Assembly (NCBI RefSeq): GCF_022662105.1
Contig: NZ_JAKMCP010000002.1
Coordinates: 248,001-312,000 of the forward strand
DNA from: Aestuariivivens sediminis
GTDB lineage: Bacteria > Bacteroidota > Bacteroidia > Flavobacteriales > Flavobacteriaceae
Direction of reading: 5' to 3'
DNA: 64,000 nt
Part shown: positions 35,875 through 45,700 of the stretch, piece after piece
Numbering within the stretch: the stretch's first letter is position 1
Layout of the letters: every line of letters begins with the position of its first letter
Notes under the pieces: generated by a model
What the model saw: only the letters and a program-made list of their open reading frames with translations
Database searches by the model: none
What the model was told of the DNA's origin: nothing
Translations under genes and position numbers: made by a program

Positions 35875-37986
35875 TTAAAAATCCAGATACCAATTGAACA
35901 AGTCTGTTCTTAACCCCAAATTAAACCAAACCGTATCACTTTTAAATGTTGAATTTGTCGTTGCTTCCGGGTTAAAGTTTCTAACCGTAATATCTGCGAA
36001 TAATTTTAAATTGGTAGCCGTATTTATAACGTACCCTGTTTGTAAATTCCCGTAAAAGGAATTTGCATCAATACCTTGACCTACTTTAACACCGCTATCA
36101 TATGGGCGCTCATTATAATTTCTGTAAATATCCCCACCATAACTATAATTATCCGTACCATCGTTAAAGTCCATTCCACGCTTACCAAAAATGAGCTTAG
36201 CATCGGCAAACCAACGTTTGTAATGGTAATGGCCTAACAGGACAAACTCGCTAAAATTGGCCCCCCACAAATGGGCCATGGATTGGTTATTATGACCATA
36301 GTTCAATACCACCGTATTGTGTGAATAGGTGTAGGGACGTATTCGATTATATTCCATTTGAAGCAATAAATTATCCACCTTAAACGCATTATAATACTTA
36401 AGCCCTAATTGATATCCATATTTATTCTTCCAACTCTTTTCACCTGCTTTTATATCGCTCAATGAAAATTCATCAAGAATAAATTGACCATACATATTTA
36501 CATGATCATTGAACTTATATTTGGCTGAGGCTCCAACAATAGCATTTCCGGCCCCTTGACCTGTTTCAAATTCTATTGCACGATAAAAAATTATTGGATT
36601 TAAATAGTTAATATCAAAACCTCTGTTGTTGGTATTGGCCCATAGCACGGATTCGAAAAACCCTAAATTCAAACGCTCGGAAACATTCCAGCTAAGAAAA
36701 TGGTTAGCCATATACTTGGTTAAGTAGGCACCATCTACTGTCACTTCAGGACGTACATCCCTGAGCCACATCCAGGTATTGGTATATTTAATTTTCCAGA
36801 AGGTGGTATTCAATTTTAAAAACGGACTGGGACTCGCCACATCACTCAAAAACAAGGATCGGTATCCATCTCCTATAAAATTTTTTCCGTGGCCAAACTG
36901 AATATTGATAAACTTTGAGGGTGTATAAGACATATAGGCCTCTGCCACGGGATAGTCGTAAGAATCATCTTTAAATCGTTTAGCAATACCACGTCCCGGT
37001 ATAATTGCGGGGTCGGGTCCAAAGGCTTTTAGGCTTTCCGCATAATCGTTTACATACTTGGCAAAGCGGCCTTGACTTTCAAAAACTGAGGCATAGAAAT
37101 TGAATTTATTGCCTAAACCTCCTTGTATCAGAATACCACGCGTATTATTATAAGTTGTATTAAATTCTGCTTCAGTATCCTTACCTACCTGTAAATCTAA
37201 AATAGGATCTATAGTAAACCAGTAGTCCTCCCCTTCTATTTGAACCAAATGTTCATTCCAAAATTTTTTAGCTCCCCAAGTATTAGCTTCTCTTTTAAGA
37301 TTATCTTGCTCTTTGTTAAAATTGTAATAGGTCGAAACCTCATCAAATCTGAAGGGCTTTGATGCAGTATGACTATTGGTCCCCAGCAGGTTCATGTTTC
37401 TGTCAAATTTCGCATAATAAGTGTGTGTAAACGGAATGTTCAACTGACTGGAAAACCGATTATTTCTGTTAGATGGTGGTTCCGATATAACACGGTCGAA
37501 CTCCATTTTTGACTCTTGTTCGAGATTATCTATGTCATCATCTAATCCGTTTGAATTTTCATAATTCGCCATTGGATTTGTCAATGGAATTCGAATTGTC
37601 ATGGCATATTGTTTATAAGTTGGAAGGCCGTTGTAAGTTGCTGGTTTAACTTGCGGAAAATTTGAGAACACACGTTTGGTCTCTGTTTTCAGTGCATCGT
37701 ACATAGCATTGATATGGACGACTTTAAACCCTCCCAGAGTATCTACTTCAAAAAGCACAGAAACCTCACCTTTAAAGTTTTCCTCTATAACTTCAGGGGG
37801 AACATTAAAATTATTATAAATATGTTTGTAAACGTTATGGTTGAAGCATGCTTGTAAGGCGTCTATCTCGAGACTTTCACACCCTTCAAAAACAGGTGGT
37901 TTTTCATTATAAACAATAGTTTGTGCATATATGCCATAATGAATAACAAAAAACAGGAATAAGACATTAAATCTCTTTTTGGTCAT
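35875..37986 (-). CDS. remB: Gliding motility protein RemB
   Basis: The 703-residue protein has a signal peptide (VLFLFFVIHYGIYAQ), an N-terminal domain (about residues 30-135) with PPVFEGCE, a second Cys in LQACF and KRVFSNFPQVKPATYNG that looks like the C-terminal domain of TonB, then a long outer membrane barrel with Wzi/capsule-assembly-like segments. RemB is named from Flavobacterium johnsoniae mutants affected in surface spreading; its biochemical role is unclear. tonB is the next gene upstream. Confidence 0.82.
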   Translation of the reverse strand: MTKKRFNVLFLFFVIHYGIYAQTIVYNEKPPVFEGCESLEIDALQACFNHNVYKHIYNNFNVPPEVIEENFKGEVSVLFEVDTLGGFKVVHINAMYDALKTETKRVFSNFPQVKPATYNGLPTYKQYAMTIRIPLTNPMANYENSNGLDDDIDNLEQESKMEFDRVISEPPSNRNNRFSSQLNIPFTHTYYAKFDRNMNLLGTNSHTASKPFRFDEVSTYYNFNKEQDNLKREANTWGAKKFWNEHLVQIEGEDYWFTIDPILDLQVGKDTEAEFNTTYNNTRGILIQGGLGNKFNFYASVFESQGRFAKYVNDYAESLKAFGPDPAIIPGRGIAKRFKDDSYDYPVAEAYMSYTPSKFINIQFGHGKNFIGDGYRSLFLSDVASPSPFLKLNTTFWKIKYTNTWMWLRDVRPEVTVDGAYLTKYMANHFLSWNVSERLNLGFFESVLWANTNNRGFDINYLNPIIFYRAIEFETGQGAGNAIVGASAKYKFNDHVNMYGQFILDEFSLSDIKAGEKSWKNKYGYQLGLKYYNAFKVDNLLLQMEYNRIRPYTYSHNTVVLNYGHNNQSMAHLWGANFSEFVLLGHYHYKRWFADAKLIFGKRGMDFNDGTDNYSYGGDIYRNYNERPYDSGVKVGQGIDANSFYGNLQTGYVINTATNLKLFADITVRNFNPEATTNSTFKSDTVWFNLGLRTDLFNWYLDF

Positions 37987-38048
37987 TTAGAGGCGCTTTA
38001 TTTTAATACGGAAAGATACTATATTTTGACAAGACCTTATAATATAAA

Positions 38049-38078
38049 AAACCGCTATCAACATTTTGATAACGGTTT
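38049..38078 (-). terminator. Intrinsic terminator between tonB and remB
   Basis: AAACCGCTATCA and TGATAACGGTTT pair with one mismatch around a short loop; on the minus strand a T run follows. It lies 25 bp after the tonB stop and implies remB has its own promoter. Confidence 0.8.
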
Positions 38079-38102
38079 ATAAAAGTTAAAAATCCAATCC
38101 TT

Positions 38103-38825
38103 CTAATCTTGAACTTGAAAAATAATAGGTAAAGAATAGGGTACGGTAACTGGTTTACCGCGTTGTTTTCCTGGTTTCATTTTCGGCAATAAATTGATAA
38201 CTCTGGCGGCCTCCTTTTCTAAACCTGGGTGCGGTGCTCTTGCACGAACACCTGTAATACTTCCCGTTTTATCAATTTTGAAAATAACATTAATACGCTG
38301 TCTTCCAGATAATCCTAAATCACTAGCCAATTCGGTATTAAATTTTTTATTGACAAACTGGGCTATTTTTTCAGACATGCAATCTCTTTTTGCTGAATTA
38401 TTTTTTTCGTTTTCACAACCTGGAAATACGGGCACATTTTCAATGACGGCAAATGGGACTTCAATATCTTCCTCTACCTCTTCCACTTCCACTTCTTCCA
38501 CTTCAACTATAGCTTCCTCCATATCCGTTTCTGTAGATTCAATAACGGTTTCCTCTACTTCCTCCTCATCTTCAACAATTTCGATCACTTCCGGAGCCGC
38601 AGGTGGAGGTGGAGGTGGCGGTGGTGTTTGAATTTGCTCTGTAATTGGAATTTCTTCATCATCCAATTCATCTAAACTCAATTGGCCTATGTCTATATCG
38701 GATTTGTCGTAAGTCTTATAGTTGATAGCAAAATTTGCTAGAAACAACATTAAAGCCAAACCAACAGCAAAATAAAGAGAGCTGTTACGTCCAACGTTTG
38801 CTTTTGGATTTTTCTTCGGTTCCAT
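38103..38825 (-). CDS. Energy transducer TonB
   Basis: The 240-residue protein has an N-terminal membrane anchor (YFAVGLALMLFLANFAINY), a periplasmic linker with eight prolines (QTPPPPPPPPAAPEV) and a long stretch of Glu/Val repeats, and a C-terminal TonB domain beginning VPVFPGCENEKNNSAKRDC and ending VPYSLPIIFQVQD. It passes proton-motive-force energy to TonB-dependent outer membrane receptors. No ExbB/ExbD gene is in the window. Confidence 0.93.
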   Translation of the reverse strand: MEPKKNPKANVGRNSSLYFAVGLALMLFLANFAINYKTYDKSDIDIGQLSLDELDDEEIPITEQIQTPPPPPPPPAAPEVIEIVEDEEEVEETVIESTETDMEEAIVEVEEVEVEEVEEDIEVPFAVIENVPVFPGCENEKNNSAKRDCMSEKIAQFVNKKFNTELASDLGLSGRQRINVIFKIDKTGSITGVRARAPHPGLEKEAARVINLLPKMKPGKQRGKPVTVPYSLPIIFQVQD

Positions 38826-38885
38826 ATTCTTATCGTTTTATCAGGATTGCTAAAATAACCATTTATTTGTCAAAAAAACAAGTGA

Positions 38886-39260
38886 TCAATCATTTTTAAC
38901 GTGTTTAATATTATAAATTAACAGTGAAGTCATTGCCAAAAGTATGCCTAATGTATTTGCTAACACGTCATATACATCGGATGATCTTGTTTTTGTAAAT
39001 ACACTTTGTAACAATTCAATAATTATACCAAACATAAAAGCCAGTAGAACAGATTTTATAACGGCCGCTTTTTTTGCTAATTCCTTTCTTGAGAACACAT
39101 TATACCAAAGCAAGGTCAAAATAAAATAAGTAAAGAAATGGAAGAGTTTATCTCCAGAATCTAAATCAATTTCTGGTAATTCACTAATATTAATTAAGCT
39201 GACGGAAGTTAAACCTATTGAGTAAAGCACTGCTATATGGACCGCAAATTTTTTAAGCAC
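38886..39260 (-). CDS. VanZ family membrane protein
   Basis: The 124-residue protein has four membrane helices with the VanZ-like pattern [18 protein letters not shown], a conserved acidic residue in [26 protein letters not shown] and a closing helix. Most chromosomal VanZ-like proteins have no known role; glycopeptide resistance is not implied. Its start overlaps the gcvH stop by 8 bp. Confidence 0.85.
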   Translation of the reverse strand: MLKKFAVHIAVLYSIGLTSVSLINISELPEIDLDSGDKLFHFFTYFILTLLWYNVFSRKELAKKAAVIKSVLLAFMFGIIIELLQSVFTKTRSSDVYDVLANTLGILLAMTSLLIYNIKHVKND

Positions 39261-39636
39261 CCACTAATGCTTTGTAGTCATCTGCCGATAGAAGGGCATT
39301 GACTTGGGATAGATCAGAGCACTTCACCTTAACCATCCATCCATCACCATAAGGATCTGAATTCACCTTTTCCGGTTCGTCTTCTAAAATTTCATTGAAC
39401 GCGATAATTTCTCCCGAAAGCGGTAAAAATAAATCGGATACGGTTTTTACGGCTTCGACTGTTCCAAAAATATCCTCAGCATCAAGTGTTTCGTCAACCG
39501 TTTCAACTTCGACATATACAATATCCCCCAATTCGCCCTGCGCAAAATCAGTGATCCCAATAGTAGCTATATCACCTTCCAACTTAACCCATTCATGGTC
39601 CTTGGTATATTTTAATTCAGATGGTATATTCATCAA
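39253..39636 (-). CDS. gcvH: Glycine cleavage system protein H
   Basis: GcvH shuttles the aminomethyl group on a lipoyl lysine between the P, T and L proteins. The 127-residue protein has [13 protein letters not shown] at the start and the lipoylation site in [14 protein letters not shown] (Lys near 64). Two adjacent ATG codons (39636 and 39633) are possible starts. The order maeB-ruvA-sprA-gcvH is typical of Flavobacteriaceae. A good promoter lies upstream (39660-39689). Confidence 0.96.
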   Translation of the reverse strand: MMNIPSELKYTKDHEWVKLEGDIATIGITDFAQGELGDIVYVEVETVDETLDAEDIFGTVEAVKTVSDLFLPLSGEIIAFNEILEDEPEKVNSDPYGDGWMVKVKCSDLSQVNALLSADDYKALVGA

Positions 39637-39659
39637 TAATAGTTTTTAAGTAATTTCAG

Positions 39660-39689
39660 CAAATGTATTTATTAAATTACAAATTCAAA
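39660..39689 (-). promoter_or_regulatory. Bacteroidota-type promoter of gcvH
   Basis: On the minus strand, TTTG (39686-39689), an 18-base spacer and TACATTTG (39660-39667) match TTTG-N19-TAnnTTTG. The gcvH start is 24 bases downstream, and the sprA stop is just upstream. Confidence 0.65.
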
Positions 39690-39702
39690 TAAGTTGTGTT
39701 CT

Positions 39703-42700
39703 TTAATTTCCAAAATTATAACGTAAGGTCAATCCGGAACGAATGGTAGTTTGTGGAAATGCGGTTGAAATGGCATATTCCGAAAAAGCGTAATCAAAAT
39801 AAAATATACCCGTTAAATTCTTGCTAAAGGCATAATCAGCTGAGTATTTTAATCCCCATATGGTTTGACCTGAAGTTACTTGGTTGTTTTCTAAATCGAG
39901 ATATCTTATGATGGTTTTGTTATCCCTAATGGAAATATCGGCCTTCATATTTAAGTCACTTACAATACGCTTTCTTGGACCAGCTAATTGCGAACGGATT
40001 CGCACATCCTTAATGCGATACCCTAAGCCCAAAACATATTCACTGCCTTGAATTTCAGTCATCAAGTTATTATCGAAACTCAACGACAATAAACGATCTT
40101 TTTTGACCTCGGCTAATATTTTAATCGCGCTTTTCGTTTCAAAATCCACTCGAATTAAGGGGCTGAACATTTCTGTTAAATTAATATTACTATACAAGGT
40201 TTTATTTTTATAATCGCCCGATTGATTTTTGGTTTCCGGTGCTTGACTTGCATAATCTAAACTAAAGTCCGGTGCCGTATAATCCAAATTGGACTGGAAT
40301 TGATTGATGGTATAATTAGAGCGGTAACCATGGGTAATGGAGAACCGTCTGAAGTGTTTCTTAAACCAATTAAATTTCATAAAGCCCGAATATTTTAAAT
40401 CCCAATTGGGAATAGGGATATCCCTAAGCGCGGTAGTCTCAATTTTACTGGCATCTTGGCCGGAGTAAGCAGCCAAAAAAGCAGGCAACAATACCGCTTG
40501 ACTATTTTTGCTAAACCCTAACGGAAAACCATCGGCATCAACATCGTTAATATCGGCTCCATTTTGTTGTGCTAAACGCCTGGCAATAATCAATCGATTG
40601 GCCCTAAAATCATCAAAGGCATCCGAACTGGTCTCGTCACTTTTACTAAAAGCCGTTTTTATTAATATGGTCGAAATATTAAAGTTCCCAAAAGTATTGG
40701 GTGTTAAGGATTCATATTCCAATTCCCCTCCAATAGTATTCACACGATAATTTTCATTATAATTTTCATAGTATGTTCTATTGGCCACAATATCAATTTT
40801 CAAATCTTGAAAAGGTTCTAAATTTGCAGAGATATCTAATGTTTTCGTATTCGTCTCGGTATATTGCTGGTTGAACTCTGGAAATACCGTTAACCAACCA
40901 TTACGCGCAGCCAAATATCTTATATCTCGTTGGCTGCCAAATGTATAGCCAAAGGTTGGTTTTAAGGTACCTATAAATCCTGGTGTTCTCAAATAACCGG
41001 GTAAAAAGGTTCCGTTGTTTTCGGAATAATTCACTTGAATCCGTTTGATACTGGTTAAAATATCTACTCCGGCATTTAACAATTTTGTACCGGTATTATT
41101 TTTGGCCTTGGGTGGATTATTATTTTGATTGGCTCCGGGAGGTCCTGGCCTTGTTGTTCTGGTTCTTACCCCTTTAACGGGCTTTTTGACCAGTCCAAGG
41201 TAATTGTACAATCTATCCATGTTTAGGGATGAATTGATGTTGTGGGTATTAGCATTTTGAATGGTATTCCCCAAATCGTAAGTCTGCCCGTCTATTTCTA
41301 ACTCTCCATAAAGATCTGATCCCTTTTGCCATTGAAAATCACCACTATACTGGTAAGTGGCATCCAAAAAGCTAAAGGTTGGTATTTTATTAAATGGCAG
41401 TTGGTAGGTTATCCCCAGCTGTTGGGTTTGTCTGTTTGGATCGCCAACATCAAAGAAACCATCCCAAACATCTAAATTAGGATCCTGTTCGCCATTTATA
41501 ATATTATCTTTAAAATAATTACGAACAATATTATTGTTTGCTGCCACAAAGTTTAATTGCAAGGCATCGGTTATATTATAATTTATGGTATATTGAAAAT
41601 CGAATGTATAATTTCTTCGGAACAATTCTTCAATACCGATATTACCCTCGCCAAGATCAATCTCCCTGAATTTTTGTTTATTAAATTGTCTGTTAATATC
41701 TGTGTTAACGGTAAAACTCGTAGGCAGCAAATTGAAGTTGAAATCCTTTAAAATTTTGAAATATTGACTCTTAAACAACGAATCGTTCTTTTTAAAGGGC
41801 TCTACTTTTATCGGATTAAAGTTAAAGGCGTAGTTGGCACCAACACGTACCGTTTTATTGACCAAATTTTCAATTTCAAAATCGCGATGTTCCAACTTAT
41901 TATAGGAATAATTGAAGGTTAAATTCTCTACGTCATAAAATCGTGGTATGGCCTCTTCATTAGTCCTAATCTTTCTAACACCTATAAAATTGATACTTTT
42001 ACGTTTGGTATAATCTTCAGATTGTCTTTTAATGGTTTCTTTTTCTTCATTGGTATTTGCTGCAGCAATTCTGGAATCTAAGGTCAAATCCTTGTAGAAT
42101 TGGTCATATTTTGGGGTAATTAATTCTTCACTCTGGGCATAATTAAACGGGAGTTGTACCCCCCACTTTTTTGGAAGTAACTGACCGATATTAACATTGG
42201 TTACAACATCATACTGTTGCACATCTTCCAAACTGCGCTGACTCGGACCTTGTTCTAACGAACCAAATCCTGATGTACTTTGTCTTCCTGTGGCACTAAT
42301 GGTGGCAAAGTCGGCAATATTGGCATCCATGCTTACCACTGATGCCCATCCCCCTTCATTATCCATGTCCGACAAACGCAACTCATTGAACCAAACCTCG
42401 GCACAAACATCATTACCCCCTGAAATATTTTTCACACCGACCATCAGAGTTCTAATGTCACCAAAATTTGGATTTCCTTTTATGGCTATGCGGTGTTGAC
42501 CCTGTACATAATCGGAATATTGATCATTGGGCACCGGAACGGGTTCGCCATCTACCACATCATAAAACGTGGGATCTTGGTTAGTTAAAGAGCCATCTGA
42601 AATTCCCTGTGCCTTAATTTTTCCTAAAACTTCTATTGGTAAATTAACCTCATTCACTTCAGGCCATAAGCCCTCTCGTGAACTGGATTCTGAAACTTTT

Positions 42701-45700
42701 AAAGGAATTTCAATTTGGTAAAAATTCTCGATAAGATCGTTACCCATTCGAATGAAACCAACGAGTTCATCATCTCCCAAGCCACCAATTTCATCTTCTT
42801 CAGCATGCATAAACATCCGCATACGTTTGTACTGGCGCATATCAATATTAATATTCTTAAAAACCGCCCTGGAGTCCTGTGCTTCCAAATTACAGACATT
42901 GACGACCAAGGACTGTTCATTTTGCTCAATAACCGTATTGTTATTAAACAATTCCTCGGGTTCAATACCAGGTGGCCGTTCATAACGTCCTTCATTTTCG
43001 ATGGTTCCTATAATGCCCACCGAAAAATCGGTTTGTGGGTCATCTGGTGTAGGGTCATTCTTGTCCAATGCCAAACGGTAACGTCTCCAATCGCTACGCA
43101 CCAAATCCAAGGTTCCAAACCGAAACACTGTTTTTTGCTCAAAATCCTTGAGATACACACGGGCGAATCGCACCGAACGTAAATCTGTAATGCCTCCTAT
43201 AGCAGTTACATGGCTCCCCCCAACCGGAATTCGAAACTGATACCATCTCACATTTTTTGTGTCTCCATTTGGCAAGGATCTTGGCCTATCCTTAAAATCT
43301 GTTAAAAAGGTTTTAAGCGGATTTGATACCGGTAAATTCTCAAATTCATTTTGATCTAATGGCAGATTTTGTCGGGTAAGCTCCAATTCATATTCAAAAT
43401 AACTATCAATCGTGTTCATGGTATTATCACGATTGATATCCTCGACATCGGGTTGGGTATTTGCCCCTCTATCGGTTTGGCTAAAGGTATCCGGAGTATT
43501 CCCTTCTACACCATTATAGCGTTTGTACCGTTCGAATATATCCCCTGATGCATTCAAAAAATAGGTGTAGTTATCGTTTGCCGGATCATCGCCAAAAACA
43601 GAGCCAAACTCTTGAATCTCTTCCCCGTCATCATAACCATCATAACCCACATCCTGATTATCGCGCTCCTGCCCTGTTGTATCAAAAGCATAAATTAAGG
43701 ATTGATTTTGTGGGACCACAGTACCGTAATCCGTAGGTAACAATAAGCCAACATCGCCATTTTTAGGCAACCCATTTTCGTAAAGTTTACGACCGTCTTT
43801 CAATATATCTTCTGAAATATTACCCAGGTTAAATACTAAAGTACCACCCGGATTAGTTGGGTTTTCCTGAAAGGGATCCTGCAACCAAAACTCAATATAT
43901 TCCACATTGGCCTGTTCTAAATCGGTTGAGGTTAATTGTCTGGTAATTCCTGCCCATGAATTGGCAGGATTATCCAATATGCCATCTTCTGAACCGGACT
44001 GGAAATTATAAGGTCCGCGTTCTTGAGGGTAATAGGTTAAATCCAATGTGAAAATCGCCGAATTTTGACCCGGAACGATATCACGGTTAGGGAAGAGTTC
44101 ATCGATAAACACACGACTGGTAAACAAATCTGATACATCATCATCATTTACATCTCCCGGTCGTTGGCTGCTATAGAAAATAGGATCTATGGTATACCAG
44201 TTCAGCATTGCCCTATCAAATCCGTTTTGAACCCCATTCTCATCTTCCGGTCCTTCCGTATACGTTCTCCCAAGTCCCTTTGGCCTACTGGATAAAAACC
44301 ACGATTGTTGCGATTTTAAATCTATGGCATTTTGTGACCCTTCAAAATCATCAATATAGGAGGTTGCTTCCCCATTTAAATTAGTGCCCTTGGGCGCTCC
44401 GGGAGCTAAATAGGCGAATTCTCCTCGTACCGAAAAATTAGATTCTGCATCGGTATCTATATTAGGTAGCTTATTGGCCAATCGGGTTAAAAAAGGCACT
44501 TGGGTAGCATAATTACCATTAAATCCAAAGATGGTATTGTTAATGGGTTCCGAACCATAATTGGCCTTTTGCGTTATAGGACGTTCATTAAGATTTAACA
44601 AGGTACCGCCCAAAACAAAATTGTCATTAAATTTATGCTCAACATTTATTCCTGTAAATCGTCGCGTCTGCTGACCAAAAACAGCATTGTTTTCTGTTGA
44701 AATATTAATGGGGGTATTAGAGGCCTTTAAGGCTTCATCTAAAATTTGAACACGACCCAATTGGTAATTAACGGTATAATCAATTCCTTCTACCAATTGT
44801 CTTCCTCCAGCTGTTACTACCACAGAACCTCTGGGGACATTAAAGGCTCCAATGGGTATGCCATCTCCCCCTGCCGATTTATAGCGCCCCTTTAATTTAA
44901 ATTTATTCTTTTCGACTTCGTCTAAGGCTGCCGTTTTGGTACTCTTATACAAAATATCATAAACATACTTTTCCTGATTGGGATTAGTGTATATATCCTG
45001 TTCGTAATCGGTCTCATTGTTGTTCGGGTTGCCATCGTCATCCAATATATCGAATAAGTAACGCCCAAATGGCTCTACCTGAGTAAAAATAATTTTCCCA
45101 TTTTGTGGTAATACGGTTATTCCTGGGACAAAATCGAAAAACCCATCTCCACTTCCTTGAGGGTCATTATTAAAATTCAATTTATCCAAATTGAAAAGTC
45201 TTAACAATGGTGTCTCCACAATTTCCCGGTCATCGTTCGGGTTCGTTGGTGTAAGGTTATCAAAAATAGGAAATGTGGTGCCATTAATAGGGGAAATAAA
45301 GTTTAAAGGTGAGGCTTCATTATAAAAAATATTAAGCTTAAACTCATCCTGACTTAGGTTATAAGCGCCGGTGTCATAAATATTTTTCATCATTAAATCC
45401 CAAATAGGCTCATTCACATTGGTTATGCTGCTCTTAAGCATTTTGAGCACTAAATTTGAATTGACCACCGATGTTACCTGGCCCTGACTGTTACTGCTAA
45501 CTTCTGTGGCGTTTACACCATCATTGGCAAATTCACCTACTTGGTATACTTGTCCACCCAAGGTAAATTGAAAGGCAACTGCTAGAACCTCATCATTATT
45601 TAACCGCTGATTTAACGAGATATAACCCAGGCCTCTATTTAAAATATATTCTTGTCCTTCAATAAGTTTTCGGGCATTTTCCAATTTGGCATAGTCGAAT

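Noticed and set aside
38194-38631. 145-codon open frame on the plus strand, Ser/Thr rich
   Set aside because: Antisense to the Glu/Val/Pro linker of TonB; low complexity only.
38886-39260. Glycopeptide resistance through VanZ
   Set aside because: Only the broad VanZ-like fold is present, with no vanHAX genes; overlap with gcvH suggests housekeeping context.
42715-43182. 155-codon plus-strand frame
   Set aside because: Lies inside sprA in another frame with no family features.
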